Positions 45,745-59,291 are shown, counted from the first letter of the stretch. The stretch: DNA of 64,000 bases from Dermanyssus gallinae (GCA_003439945.1 QVRM01002464.1:62001-126000); one strand, 5' to 3'. Translations and numbers: made by a program. Notes: a model not told the origin generated them from the sequence alone.

Positions 45745-48700
45745 AGGGTGTTGAGAGAAAAAAGTTCACGAAAGGATCCTGTGGAATTTTTGATATCGAG
45801 CCGATGTTAAAATTTCGTCGCTGTCAACTATATTAAAGAACAACCATACACAGATTCTACACAGCTTGCAAGCTCAAAACTTATTAACTGCGTCCTTCAT
45901 GTGCGAATAAACGATCGTGGGAGCCAAATCACGCTTCTACCGGAATGTATCGCAAGAATTAAAATCATCAATAATTAAGTTATTGATTATTCCAAGCAAA
46001 AAGAACTGCTGTTTGCCTGGCGTATAGCCAGAGATCGCACACTAAGGCAGCTTCGCATTCGGCCTTTTCTCCTTCGCATTCTAGCCTCGTTCCACCGTCG
46101 TTTATTCGGTAAACAAAGACGCTTTCTATTCGATTATGTTCCATCTTGTCGCCAGGAGGACGTGGGCATATCCCAGCTGTTTGCATAGCTGGTCTGTCCG
46201 GAACTCCAGTCCAGGAACTGAGTTCAAGCTCAATTGCGCAGTGCGATCGCAAGATTCGCCGAGAACAACAAATAGGCAAACAATCTGCCGTCTAGTTCAA
46301 TAGATAAATAGATAGATGTTCCTCCTCGAACGAGAGTCGTTCGTTGCTAGAGCCAGCGAGCCACAACAGGTGATACACACGAAAGATATGGCAAATACGG
46401 AGGCACGTATTTGACTGTTACTTCCGTGCCACGATTGGAGACGGCCTCTACTGGAGCCGGGCCTGGATGGCATGCGTAGCAAGAGACTCGCTGGCAGTTG
46501 TGGCGGGGGCGTCGTTTTGTCGATAGTGTCGTCTGCTACGACTGAAGTTGTTTGTTGTTTTGAGCCCTTTAACCCCCGTTGCACGCTCACTCGCTGGCGA
46601 TAGGGGGATACCCCAATACCGTTTCCGATAAAGCGGCGGCGTGCGGCGCTGTCGCCACGAACAACAACGGGAACAACAACAACATGTCTCATTCATATCG
46701 GTCGGCAGCTGTCTGTAGAGTTGATGTAAAAGTTGGCTCACGGCGCTTTCAGGCAACATCCGTAATGCAGCAGCAACCTGCGCATTCAAAGTGTGACCAG
46801 GCGCGTACACAATGCGCGACTCTGACATCCGCCAAATACTTGACTGGAGAAATGGCTTACCCCAGCACTTGAATAAGTTCGCACACGTTGGCAACGTTTC
46901 GTAGGCGAACAATTGCTAATATTTTTGTTGGTTGGAATGAATACACATCGACAGGTTCCAAGATCCTACAGGAGCCCCTAACAGCCATTAACTTGTGACT
47001 GTATAGCGGTCTTTAATTCAGGTCAATGATATCTTGTTCTAGTGCATTCGGCTAAGTAATGTCGCCTCATGTCTCGTTGCATCGTTATACACATAGGTTC
47101 ATAACAACACTGGCTTTCACGCCCCGAGAATACTTTGCGCCAAGCCTTGCTACTTCTAACGAAGCTCATTCGTAAGTGCAGAGCAGTTAAGTGGGCTGCA
47201 GCGAAACTTTAACCAAACCTGCTACGTTGGCGGAAGTGACCGGCAGTTTTGGCGGCAAAAACGTGCCACCACTTTTGCCTAGGAATTTCTGAGGATCTGT
47301 GGGAACGGGAAGTCCTCAGCCAACTTTTCCAAACTGGCCACAAGTGATGAGAGCTGGATACATTTTTATGACGCCCCTACTTTCAGCGCAGAGAGTGGCG
47401 AACCGTGAGGAGCGGACCCACGACGGTAGACAACGCGTTAGCGGTTGATCAGAATCAAGTGACCGTTGCTATGTCACTAGCAAGAGTGAGGTTTTGACGG
47501 TATAGTTGAAATCCAGCAGACTCTACGGTGATCGCTAAAGTGTTGGCACTAAGTGCCTAACGGACGTATCCTCTATTGATTACGAAGGCGGCATTCCTAG
47601 GGGATCTCTCCGGTCGTGTTTTGCCTCACCACACCGGTTTTTGCACACCAAACGACCCGCCAACGCAGGATATTTTCGAAAATGCGCGCGCACATTATAG
47701 CAATGCAGCCAACTTCCTATTAATTTTAGCCTTGGCCCTTGTGCGTTTCTGCCTTCCCTTCTGTGATAATAAATCTGCATGGGAAATGCTTGATTTTATA
47801 GCTTTGCAACACCAACAGATCCTCAAGTCTGTTTAACATGCACTGAAAAACGCCCTACTCGTTTTGAAGTCTGATTTTATGCTTGAAAGCTCTCACGCGC
47901 TAAAAGTGCATAGATTCGTGTTTGGATAGAGATTTGGTCGTTGAGCAAATTGAGATGTTTTGTTATGTATAGCAAATTTATATTGTTTGCGATTTATTCA
48001 TCCGTATTTTTGAAAACCTTTTTTTGAGCCTATGTACTCACTATAGGGCGCAAAAAATGTGACGATTCCAAGAATTTTATTATGCTAGAAGACGCCTCGA
48101 ACCCTATAATTTTGGCAAGCAAGTTGGCAAAGGTACCTGGTGAGAAAATAGGTACCTTGTTGTCTGAAAACTTAGGTACAATCTACGTCCATACAATTTT
48201 TGTTCAGACATTTATTCCTAATTGTAGGAGGATGTAGTATTTTGTTGAACAGCTGGGCAGATTCAGCAAGTATAGTAAAATATTTTTCTATTTGCACTTT
48301 TATTGCATTTTAAGATAACACAATAACAGCCCACAGAAAACGCCTCGATGCCGCATGTCGGCTAAAAAATGTTTATCCGGTCCTGATTATCCGGTCGTTG
48401 CCGCCAATGTCATGGCAACTAACATTGCTAAGACTTGCGTACCTTATTATGCATTCGGCATCCGTCCTACAGGCCTTACGGTCCATGGCGAACGTCAAGA
48501 TATATTTCGTATTAAATCTTTGATAAATAAATAGTGTGTTATAAAAATCCTACAAACTAATGAATTACGCTTTACAACGCAATATGCCGCTGTCCTTTGT
48601 TACTGCATTTCTACGCCACAACGATACTCTAGATATATCCAGGAACTTGTGAATGCTACCCATAGTCATGATAACAACTTTTCCTCACATTTGTTGCTTA

Positions 48701-50035
48701 CATCTAAACAAAAAAAATATATATATACATTTTTTAATATGTTGAATAAGTGTACAATTAGCATACTCCTTTTATTGATGTCGACTAAGTTTGTGGTAAT
48801 CCCACAACTGCATAAACCGAGTACTTATTAACGATTTATAAAGGTATTAATGCTCGCACAGTAAAAACGTAATAATACTCTTAACTTGCTGTATAATAAT
48901 GTATTATTTTCAATACTCAAATTATCTTGTAATAATTGCACGCAAATTTTCTAAATTCGGTGCTAACTCAGGTAAGTTTCTAATAGTTAGGTATTCAACA
49001 TTTTGGAATTCATTAACTTGGAAAAGCAGGCTTAACTAAGTGGGCCTCTGCAAAGGCCAAATGTCGCAAATGTAGCCAAATGCGTATTTAAGATGTACAC
49101 TAAAAGACGACCAAACATAACCAACCTCGTGCATGAGTATGGAGCGCGGTCGGTGGAGGGCTAACACTAACAAAACACATACACGCACCTAAAGCAAGTT
49201 CCGTACAAGCAAAGCAAGCGTACCAACGCTACGCCCAAATCAGAAGCGGGGAGAGGAAAAAGGTCCTCGGGTGAAGTCGTCGACTTGGGCGTTCCCTCGA
49301 TCGCGTCTCGAACTGGCGCTCAGGCCAGCCAGCTTCTTTGCTGAATGCGGTACCCCGGCTGCCGCTCGTCGAGCATAGCGTTCTTGCTCGTGAATGGCTG
49401 GAGCGCATCTGTCGTTGGTCACCAACCGTCGCGATACCAATGACCGTCAACGCTTCCCAGCTGTGGCCACCGGTTTCGCCAAGAACTCTTTCGGCAAGAA
49501 CAAGACGCGTGTGCATTGCAGAGTAGTATGACTGGCTGTGCGTCAGTCAGACCAGATCCGACTCCACTTGTCCCTTGTAGGCGGCGCTTGTCCGGCTACA
49601 GCATTTCAGCACCTATCTATCTATCTGCCTGTCTGCCTGCCTGCAACTGTGCGTAATTGTCCGGAGCAAGCAAAGTGCTTTTACAACCAGTACTACTATC
49701 GTTGTAGTAGCAGCTGGTCGTCACGGCGAAGGAGTGCCGATTGCGTGCGCTACACGTATCTATATATAAATAGTATCTTGCAAACAGGTCTTTCTGCAAA
49801 CGCATGGCAAGAACGCATTGCGAGAAGGCAACGCCAGTCACTATAGTTTCACTTCACGCTTAATTGTTGCCTGAGGCTTTTGCAAACACGCGCTTGTTTC
49901 TAATCTGACTGATTCGAGCAGCCCCAAACTGGCTTGTTGGAACTGTCGAAGCAGAATCAGGAATTAGGTGGCCGGCTTCCGTGACGTTGCGTTTTCTAAC
50001 CGTCGTTGGTAAACTTTTTATATATTTTGCAATAT
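45745..50035. other. No recognisable gene over about 4.3 kb
   Basis: Frames of 95-155 codons overlap on both strands at 46.3-46.9 kb and near 49.23-49.85 kb in GC-richer patches, none with a known motif. A 15-base string ACTCACTATAGGGCG occurs at 48036-48050. Short CTATCTGCCTGTCTGCC-type repeats lie near 49618-49645. No RNA gene was found. Confidence 0.4.
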
Positions 50036-50041
50036 TCTTGG

Positions 50042-50128
<87 letters not shown>
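50042..50128. repeat. (AT)n microsatellite, about 87 bp
   Basis: AT dinucleotides with two TTTAT interruptions. Confidence 0.95.
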
Positions 50129-50131
<3 letters not shown>

Positions 50132-50459
50132 AATTGCACGATACACATACGGACACGTTTACTTAGGTCAATCGTGTCTTGTTTAACGTACAATAAAAAT
50201 TATTATTACGCTATAAAAACTATTGAGTTTATATACTGCAAGAGAGGCCGCAATCAAGCATACGTGTGTTGATCTGCCACCGGGCATTATCTTTGACCAA
50301 AAGATATCTAATGTGGTTTATAAAAGAAGAATAGTCGTAATGAGAAACGATTGCAAAAATGGAGACCTTGTTATGCCATTTTTAAATATTTTACATTTAG
50401 TACATTAAATGTTTACTGTACGGATACTAAATCGGTAGTAGTCCGATTCGTGATATGAT

Positions 50460-50930
50460 CACCATGAGTCGTTCGTTCCGGCCCCTCGACTCCCATAGAG
50501 GCTCGGACGTTTGCAGCCACAAGATACAGATTGGGCCACGGACGCAGTCAGGGTTTTGCGTGGCTAGATGTACATGAAATAGCAGTAGTTTATAGCTGCT
50601 ATATCTCACCTAACCTAAACGTTGCAGGCTTTAAGGACTTTCTGGCACTTCTGGCTCTCAGCATGGACGGCCACGAGGGAATATGGCTGGTTATTACATG
50701 GGATTTTACCACCGCAGATGTGGCCTTGGACAGGCGGCAGCGGGCCCACAGAGGCGTCGAATGATCGACTGGAAAGCTGTGAGGAGATTGGCGATCGAGA
50801 ACCGCGGCGACAAGGTCACAATTGCCTTCGGTTCCCAGAGATCCTGCACGGTTCTGACACTGGCCAACGATATGACGCCCCCTCAATCGGGGGACTGGGC
50901 GGTTCTATGAAACGAAGAGTCATGAAGTAA
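50460..50930 (+). pseudogene. R1-like LINE endonuclease domain fragment
   Basis: Plus-strand reading gives RSQGFAWLDVHEIAVVYSCY, ISPNLNVAGFKDFLALLALS, then IWLVITWDF (normally ...VVAGDFN). After frameshifts come LAIENRGDKVTIAFGSQRSC and LTLANDM, GDWAVL, NEES. This is the order of the apurinic/apyrimidinic-type endonuclease of R1-clade LINEs: a Y-S-C-Y-x-S-P-N strand, a G-D-F-N catalytic turn, T-F, and SDH. The GDFN turn is mutated to TWDF and the final SDH is lost after NEES. It points towards the minus-strand R1-like polymerase at 51.1-52.1 kb, so the two are not one contiguous copy. A poly-C run follows at 50937-50947. Confidence 0.8.
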
Positions 50931-51083
50931 TCCTAGCCCCCCCCCCCCTCCCGGTAGTTCCTTTGATTACTATTACTACCTATAGGCAATAACATCATTT
51001 ATTATAGCTTTCTGGCCGTCCAGCATAATGCATTGGGCCACACATTATGTAGTATACACATGTGTAGTACACATCCGCCGATA

Positions 51084-52090
51084 TTATGGCGGGCAGTGCG
51101 GGGCTAGACGCAGGGGGAGAGAGTACATGACCCAACCTAATCCGAGCGCACTGCCCACTAAAAACCACGCGTGTCCACGTACCTCTCGTGTCACCGGCAG
51201 GCGGGTTGGTCTACGTAAGACGTCCGTAGAGAGCGTCCGGTACGCCCGGCTAACCCGTATTGTCATGGCGCAGAGCCTGGCAGGCAATGGCCGTTCTGAG
51301 TGTCAAGTCAAGTATTTAGCTAAACTCTTTCAAGATATCACAAAAGACCGACACAGGGCACAGTTTCTGAGACAGATGCTGTCTTTGACTCTCTGTAGGG
51401 AGAACGTCTGTCCTAATTGAGGGCGCCATGGGCTGAACTAGTAAACAATGAAGGTCGAGCAGACGTTCACACTAATTATACAAGACCCCGACGCGCTTCC
51501 CTCCCGCGCTTCCCAGTAGTATATGAGCCCGGTTGGCCGATACTCTTGCCACCTTTTGCGTAACCTGCCTGAATGTGTGGTGAGCCAGCTAGACCTGTGT
51601 CTAGGGTCATCCCTGGATGCTTGACGTTGCGGGAAGGCGTGAGAGCGTGTCCGTTAAGCTTCAAAAACATAGGCCCAGTCCGCCTGCGGCTAGTTAGATA
51701 CAGGGTCTCGCTTTTTGTGGTGCCAACTCCAGGTAATATTCAGTCATCCACCGGTTTATCCGATCAAGGGGCCTGTTCGCCCTGGCCTCCAGGATAGTTC
51801 ATATGCAAGCGGTGGCCACCAGTGCAAGATCATCGGCGTAGGCGACTGTCCCTACCTATCCGGCAGGTCGTTGAGCCGCAAGACACCGTCGTATGCCATG
51901 TTCCATAAAACTAGGCCGAATACCAAACTCTGCGGCACCCCTCTATAATTGGATGGGTTTCATCTTGCATCAAGAGTGTACGCTCCTACAGGTACGAGGA
52001 TAGTACACGCCGTAGATACGGGGAGATCCCCTTCTGCTCGACCGCACTCATTACTGTCGACTAGCTGGCGGAATTAAACGCACTGCCCTA
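51084..52090 (-). pseudogene. R1-like LINE reverse transcriptase and carboxy-terminal fragment
   Basis: Minus-strand order: AFNSAS (52081-52064, motif A), EQKGISPYLRRVLSSYL, YRGVPQSLVFGLVLWNMAYD (51945-51890, motif B, normally GVPQGSVLGP), VAYADDLALVATA (YADD codons at 51840-51829, motif C), NRWMTEYYLELAPQKARP, FLKLNGHALTPSRNVKHPG, MTLDTGLAGSPHI (51600s), and MTIRVSRAYRTLSTDVL (51260-51210). The catalytic YADD is intact, but stops, frameshifts and a 5' truncation at the (AT)n beginning near 52109 make it non-functional. R1-group assignment rests on the FNSA, LWN and AYRT(V/L)ST motifs. Confidence 0.9.
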
Positions 52091-52101
52091 CATTAAACGC
52101 A

Positions 52102-53510
<1,409 letters not shown>

Positions 53511-53519
53511 TTTATGGAG

Positions 53520-53874
53520 CTATTTTCATGTTAACAGCCAATTGGATTGGAAAGTTTGTGGATGCAGATTGTGGTGAGAATGATTATGATACCGCTGACG
53601 ACGACGACAAGGAAAACGACAGGCGGAACCCAGCCTTGGCGTTAAATTGTCATTACATTGTGGCTCCGTCCGAGCTCTACGCATCAGCAAGGCCTTGCTA
53701 GGAAGGTTAGAGAGCCGGAGATACCCGAATCACTTTGCAAGGCAACACTCAAAGTGAATTCGGATAGTACGGACGTGAAGACAACAGCAAGCATGTTAAA
53801 TCAATAGCGGTATGGAAGGAGAAAGCTTGTTTGGTCAGAAACACTTCGGTGTATTTAGGGGAATGACCTTAAAA

Positions 53875-53875
<1 letters not shown>
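53520..53875. other. No recognisable gene
   Basis: About 350 bases between the LINE's 5' truncation point and the next AT tract. A short GACGACGACGACAAGG acidic-codon patch is present at about 53597. Confidence 0.5.
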
Positions 53876-53877
<2 letters not shown>

Positions 53878-53926
<49 letters not shown>

Positions 53927-53931
53927 TATAT

Positions 53932-53992
<61 letters not shown>

Positions 53993-54004
53993 ATATATAT
54001 ATAT
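53878..54004. repeat. (AT)n microsatellite, about 127 bp
   Basis: The longest AT array here, with a TAGATATATAGATA interruption near 53923-53938 and a TT slip near 53981. Confidence 0.95.
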
Positions 54005-54940
54005 CAACTTGTATTTTTAACGTTATATCATATTTGCTTCAAACGAATACAGCAGTTTCAGGTGCGATATAGTTTATGTTACCGCTACTGGTCTAGTTTA
54101 AAGTATGTACTCGCACGAAGCTCATTTATATTATGTGCAGATTTCGCACGCGCGATTATGCGCACGCATGATTTTTAATCCTACTGCGATCGCCGCGTTG
54201 TCACGTCGAAGCGTCGCATATTGTATGCAGATGTAGGCTTTTCTTCTTATGAAGAAGAGCTCAAGCGGCGCTGTTGAACTAGGTAGTGATTGACGGCTGG
54301 CGAGCGAAGCGGATTGCGCCTGCATGTGCCCAAGCACAACGGGGACGCACAACCCCTCGCGGGAGTGTTGCGCGCAAATTCCGAGCGATACCTACTGCCG
54401 TCTAATCACCGTGCGGGAAACCGCGGAATTGTTGAAGTTGCCTAAAGGTAAGATCTATGTCGACACCTCAGCCTCGGACGTCCCCAGCCGCACTCTTGGC
54501 ACGAACGCAAACGCTCATAACAGAACGCATATAGAAAGGTAGACGCATCTCGTCAAGGAGCACTAGAGTACAATTTAATCAAAAATCCACTTTGCATGGG
54601 ACGAAACGAAACTTTGATGGTCTTCCTTTATCGGCGTTCCTTGGGTTTATTCCTCGGGCGGCTCCACGTAGAAGGGGACGACCCACAATGACGCTGATTA
54701 ATAGGCGTCTTTGGATAGGTTCTTTCTAATTAACAACTTGACTGACTAACTGACGCACGCAGGTGCTCGCAGATACGATCTCGACAGATCGGAGTAAACA
54801 TTTCACGATCGATTTCGAAGAGCGTTCTTCTAGAGGTAAGTCGAGGTGATCGAAATCGATCTCCATCTTGCGGCTGCCACAGTTACTGCGGGTCTAAGCA
54901 TCGGCCGCTCCTAGTTGCTGCCTCTAGCCAGTGCAGTACA
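54005..54940. other. No recognisable gene
   Basis: Frames up to 73 codons on both strands, GC-richer around 54.15-54.55 kb, without motifs. Confidence 0.4.
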
Positions 54941-54942
54941 GT

Positions 54943-55100
54943 GACGGCGTGGTCTTGGGGGCTAGTGCGTTAGTCATGGCTAGGCAACTGTCCCGGTGTG
55001 ACCGGTTCGATTTTTGTTGTTGATCGAATTTTCCTTGAGCGATGCTCATTGAAATTAGGTGACAAAACAATACGGCTAAGAGTTAGCGGCTATGCTGTCA
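54943..55100 (+). mobile_element. tRNA-derived SINE, family 2
   Basis: Starts GACGGCGTGGTCTTGGGGG, continues GTGCGTTAGTCATGGCTAGG to B box ACCGGTTCGATTTTTG (55000-55015). Then GTTGTTGATCGAATT, GATGCTCATTGAAATTAGGT and GACAAAACAATACGGCTAAG. It parallels the copies at 34.28 and 62.70 kb position by position. An (AT)n tract follows at 55112. Confidence 0.75.
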
Positions 55101-55109
55101 TAAGAACTG

Positions 55110-55111
<2 letters not shown>

Positions 55112-55175
<64 letters not shown>
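55112..55175. repeat. (AT)n microsatellite
   Basis: About 60 bases of AT with one ATGTAT interruption, just downstream of a family-2 SINE. Confidence 0.95.
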
Positions 55176-55178
<3 letters not shown>

Positions 55179-55179
55179 C

Positions 55180-56094
55180 GGAAACGTCTTGTTTAAGAGT
55201 GAGGATGAAGTCTGTAAAAGTAGCTACGTTGTCTTTTTTCTCCAACATAGGTGTGCGGGAGAACCAATAAACGCATGAAGGAACCGATCATAGACCGCTT
55301 GTTCGGCGGAAAATTCCGCATAATCTGAATGACACCAAACGCAAGCTATTAAAAGGCGAATGGCTAGGTTAAGGAATGTCATAGAAAATCGATATATCGT
55401 TACGTTTTACAGTAAAGCTTTTACGTTCAAAACCGTAACAATTTGTCATTACGCCCCAAAAACGACTATTTTCAGGCAATAGCAAATTTAATGCCGATCA
55501 AGCCTTTTGACGGCTTACCAGAAAGGCATATTTATCAAGTGTTGGAATGCAGATATATTGTCGCATGCTATCTTGTCCTATTAAACGCATTGGGCCTTCC
55601 TCTCTCTCTGTCTCAGATACTTTTCGAACCAACGTGATGGTGCTTTGTTACGTAGTTGCCGAGTAACTAAGCTTGTTCGACAGCGATATCGAAAGTAAGA
55701 ACATGCACCTTTGCTAAGACTTTAACCTGCTTCAGCAAATAAACCACTTGCGCTTTTTCAGAAACACACAAGCCAACTGCTTTACCTTGAGCAACTTTTG
55801 TGCAAACTTTGATTCGATGATGTTATGATGAAGCAGAAGGAACACGACGATGTGCTTAGTTTCTGTATATGAGGACTGATTGTCTCGCAATGGCACATTT
55901 TATGCTCCTATGTCGGGCAACAACACCAGTGTCAAACATTGTAGTAATATCAATCTTACTCCGAAACAAGACTTCTCAGAGACTATGTTCCATTAGATCC
56001 AATATTTGCTTCAACGAGCTCGACAATTCCTTGTACCGCTCTCGAGATCGTTCTGTTGCACTCTCTCTACAAACATTAGTATGTATATGCATCT

Positions 56095-56095
<1 letters not shown>
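55180..56095. other. No recognisable gene
   Basis: Only short frames. The 106-codon + frame at 55869-56189 is partly made by the AT array. Confidence 0.45.
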
Positions 56096-56100
<5 letters not shown>

Positions 56101-56153
<53 letters not shown>

Positions 56154-56165
56154 CACATATATATA
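56101..56165. repeat. (AT)n microsatellite with ACAT interruptions
   Basis: About 65 bases of AT with ACATAT and ACACAT interruptions towards its 3' side. Confidence 0.95.
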
Positions 56166-56169
56166 CGAG

Positions 56170-57090
56170 ACCAGATGCGTCGGCGGTAACTGATCGTGTA
56201 ACGAGAGCAATACCTCGTGCTCATAATGATGAATGGTTGCCGTAAGGAGGTTGATCCCCCCCCCCCCCCTCCCCGGCTAGATATCCGAGCACCGTGCGAT
56301 CAGCAGCGACTCGCCAACTAGTGAACGCCAATGACAATCTCTCGATCCAACGAAGCCACGGTGGTCGCGGCGGCAGTGGCAGCTGCGGACCTGGCGGCAA
56401 TTGCAACGGGAGAAAACGACCGAAGTCCTGGCCGAAGTGGTCCCTCCCCAGGGGATTGTTGGCTCTAGTACGCTCCGGACGACGGCATATTGACGTCGTA
56501 TCGTCGCGACTCTCGACTTGTGATGATACATGTTGAGTACGACGCACTCGCGACGATCGGACGTGTATCAAGTGTCACCAGCCGATTCAGCCGGGCAGCC
56601 GTCGAAGGCTCGCACGTCTCCACAATCCCGACGGTTCGGGTAGACAAATCCGCTGAGCCTACACGAACGCACACACACACACACACAACGTCGATTCGGA
56701 AGAAAACAAACAATGGCTCCCTTCGAAAAAAAAAGCAAAACAAACGGCCAACGATCAATCGATAAGAAACTAAAACAACAACAGCATGGGTAAATGTTCG
56801 ATATAGCACTTGTAAAGATGACCTTCTTCAGCGTTTACTCGGAACACTCGGGAACACAGCCCCGTCGACAGAAGGAACATTTTCAAGGCATTCGTCTAGA
56901 GAAGGACTGTGAAAACTTGTGTTTGCGAAGATACTATTGCGGTGTTCCTAATAATAATAATAATAATAGTAATAATACGCAGCTTCCTTGCACAACTCCA
57001 GCACTTAGGCAGACCCGTGCTACACGCGGATAGATCCAACTAGGCAATCAAATAGACGTGTTGTTTAGAGAATATTTTCTAATAATAATA
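56170..57090. other. GC-richer segment without a confirmed exon
   Basis: From 56.25 to 56.7 kb the DNA is CG-rich, with overlapping frames of 80-116 codons on both strands and short (CA)n (about 56670-56686) and (TAA)n (about 56949-56975) tracts. A + frame near 56884-56945 reads EKDCENLCLRRYYCG, a cysteine spacing that caught the eye but has no splice support. Confidence 0.3.
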
Positions 57091-57094
57091 GAGT

Positions 57095-57270
57095 TGTAGC
57101 GGCGGTGGCTTAGGGAGCTATTGCACCGTTCGAAACGGGACGTTGCCATGGCAACCAGGGTTAGCAAAACAATCGCAAGTTCGAGCCCCAGCCTTGCTGG
57201 TTGTATTTGTTAGACGTGGTTGTCGTTGCCCTGCTGCTACATACCTCTGCTGGAGAAAGCCTATATAACT
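57095..57270 (+). mobile_element. tRNA-derived SINE, family 3
   Basis: Shows both pol III boxes clearly: A box TGGCTTAGGGAG (57106-57117) and B box AGTTCGAGCCCC (57179-57190), about 60 bases apart, followed by a non-tRNA body and a tail CTGCTGGAGAAAGCCTATAT. The tail resembles the ends of the family-2 copies (CTGCTGGGGAAATCCTA at 62.85 kb; CTGTTGATAAAAGCCTA at 34.44 kb). The two families may therefore share a 3' end recognised by one partner LINE. Confidence 0.65.
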
Positions 57271-57510
57271 TCAGTACAAAAACGCGATGAAGATAGATGC
57301 ATTTAGACTATATCGTGCCACATGCCACTTAGCCCATTACGAACGTCTAAAATGCGGTTGCCAGAGCGTTAAAAAACATATATGGTGGAGCATGTGCTCG
57401 ACCGCGACACGCCTAGCAACAAGGCTCAAGTGTGAGTCTCCTTTGCTCAGGCTATAAGGTGTAACTATCTGTTGCTCTATATGGCAATTCGTTTTTTTTC
57501 TACAAATCAG

Positions 57511-57683
57511 TGCAGATGTCGCACTGACTGGATGAATTGTGATAAAGGGACTGAGCGTTTCATAACATCTGTAGTGCATTATCCAAACGGCAACTTTGAC
57601 GGAATCTGGAGCACTTACTTTATGCAAGAATGCAAGAAGATAAAGCTCGACACAGACATTTATTAACTCTAATAAGGAATAAA
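57511..57683 (+). CDS. Candidate terminal exon of a cysteine-containing protein
   Basis: A good splice acceptor (TTCGTTTTTTTTCTACAAATCAG, given in parts: a T-rich tract at 57490-57500, then AAATCAG ending at 57510) precedes a frame reading CRCRTDWMNCDKGTERF, then HYPNGNFDGIWSTYFM and QECKKIKLDTDIY. It ends at TAA 57664-57666, with an AATAAA hexamer at 57678-57683. There are four cysteines in about 51 residues and no hydrophobic segment, as in secreted proteins of ticks and other arthropods. I recognise no family. Upstream exons were not found. The opposite strand is also open here (57337-57768), which weakens the case. Confidence 0.35.
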
Positions 57684-57689
57684 AAATAT

Positions 57690-58565
57690 GGAACGAGTCA
57701 ACCAACACATCGCTTTCAACTTTCTCGAGTATAATACTCTTTGCTGAAGCATACAGCTTATGAGTCACAGTCTGAACCTGAGTATTAGGTCTTCAGCCAA
57801 AGCCTTGGTGACTAAACGGCATAAATATATTCTCCTAAAGAGTACGAGGCAGAACAAAATATTTATTTGGTACAGTGCGGTAGCCCAATCAAATACTCAT
57901 GAAAACACGATCGCCGAACCGTAACCGGCAACGTGTTCTCGCGCGCTTCGACGTACATTTTAAGATCTAGGCTATGCTTGCGTCTGGGCTCGTTTATTAT
58001 TATGATTTTAATCCCCACAGAGAATTAGGGACATGGGCATTGTTGTTCAAGTCACTGCGGTTATAGCATTTGCTGGCAATGCTAATTCGACTAAGATGCG
58101 TATCGCTCTCTCGTCTGCGATGCCGAACGCGGGAAACGCAAACCTGCGTATAGAGTTTGGCCGTGAACAGCAGCCGTAGGCCAGGATCGTTAGCTTTGCC
58201 TATCTACCCCATGTCGTCCTTTACAACGTGCAACAAACATTGTCTCCGGACCGGCTCATAAATGACTAACTCGCGGCGCTGTGCGTGGGAAGATACGTCG
58301 GCTCAGCGGCGCCAAATCGACGTCCTTACGTATTGATGCCCGTACCCCCGTAGATAGCAAGACACTCGAATGCACTTCGTTCTACTTGCTTTATACAACT
58401 CGCTCGCTCCGACTCACAGCGACTCGCAGCAAACGCACACAAAGGATATACAGCCAAAGACTCACGTAAGTTTCAGAGAGACGGCTTTTAGGCGCTCGAT
58501 TTAAGCTCATTGCTAGCCTTCGGGCACAACTTACGCCGAATATCTTGTAATATAATGGACACGCA
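57690..58565. other. No recognisable gene
   Basis: Ordinary sequence with short frames. A 62-codon + frame at 58281-58469 shows no motif. Confidence 0.45.
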
Positions 58566-58566
58566 T

Positions 58567-58571
<5 letters not shown>

Positions 58572-58603
<32 letters not shown>

Positions 58604-58620
58604 CCACCTTAATCGTAGTG

Positions 58621-58678
<58 letters not shown>

Positions 58679-58755
58679 ATATAGATGCGCATATTTTTAC
58701 GAACATGTATATGCATATATCTACATATATATATATATATATATACATATATACA
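58572..58755. repeat. Three (AT)n tracts in 185 bp
   Basis: Runs at about 58572-58600, 58622-58680 and 58723-58755, with short unique spacers lacking symmetry. Confidence 0.95.
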
Positions 58756-58759
58756 AAGA

Positions 58760-59240
58760 CGGTTTAGTGGATTGTAAAGCAAAATGGTGTAAACATCATC
58801 CTTCTAAGTGCTAGTAGCGTAGTGAACGTAAAATATATGGAGTCGCGTGTGACGAAGATGATTCTATCCACATACCACCCTAGCTGCAGCCTACCTACCC
58901 AGTGCATTGTTGCTGCCGATGCGCACATGTGGTTCGAGCATACCCTGGCCCCGTCCCCAACGCTGAGAGAGCGAACCATTACATCGTGCTGTTGAAAGCA
59001 AACAATCAACATTATCTTGACTGAAACTTGCAAAACCAGCACAGCCTTACACGTTCGACTGTGTTGTTGCCAGTTTTACATTGTTTTTCTTCAGTCTTCT
59101 GTCGAGCATCACACAGTCGCTAGCCCGCATCGATTTCCAGATGGGGTACATGTTTACCTCTCTCTCTCCCGACGCACCGACCATTTAGATCACATTGCCT
59201 TATAATCTGAGCCGGCGTGCAGAAAGGTAAACCTAGAGTT
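58760..59240. other. No recognisable gene
   Basis: A 92-codon minus frame (58764-59042) without motifs. Nothing else stood out. Confidence 0.45.
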
Positions 59241-59248
59241 AGTAACAG

Positions 59249-59291
59249 TCGGGTCCGGTGGCGCGGTGCGTTCCGTCTGCGCCTTCATGGG
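59249..59291 (+). mobile_element. SINE family 1, 5' head fragment
   Basis: GTCCGGTGGCGCGGTGCG followed by TTCCGTCTGCGCCT matches the first 40 or so bases of the family-1 SINE (compare 60657-60700), then similarity stops. It is a truncated or decayed copy lacking the B box. Confidence 0.5.

Noticed and set aside
56200..56760. 116-codon minus frame in GC-rich DNA as a coding exon
   Set aside because: At least three other frames are open over the same bases; composition alone explains it.
56884..56945. Cysteine-patterned EKDCENLCLRRYYCG as a small secreted-peptide exon
   Set aside because: No acceptor or donor of quality, followed at once by an AAT repeat; three Cys in a short span is weak evidence.
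57095..57200. A genuine tRNA gene (A and B boxes present)
   Set aside because: No cloverleaf with a paired acceptor stem could be folded; box spacing and the downstream body fit a SINE. The same holds for the B boxes at 9.38, 34.34, 35.67, 55.0, 60.73 and 62.77 kb.
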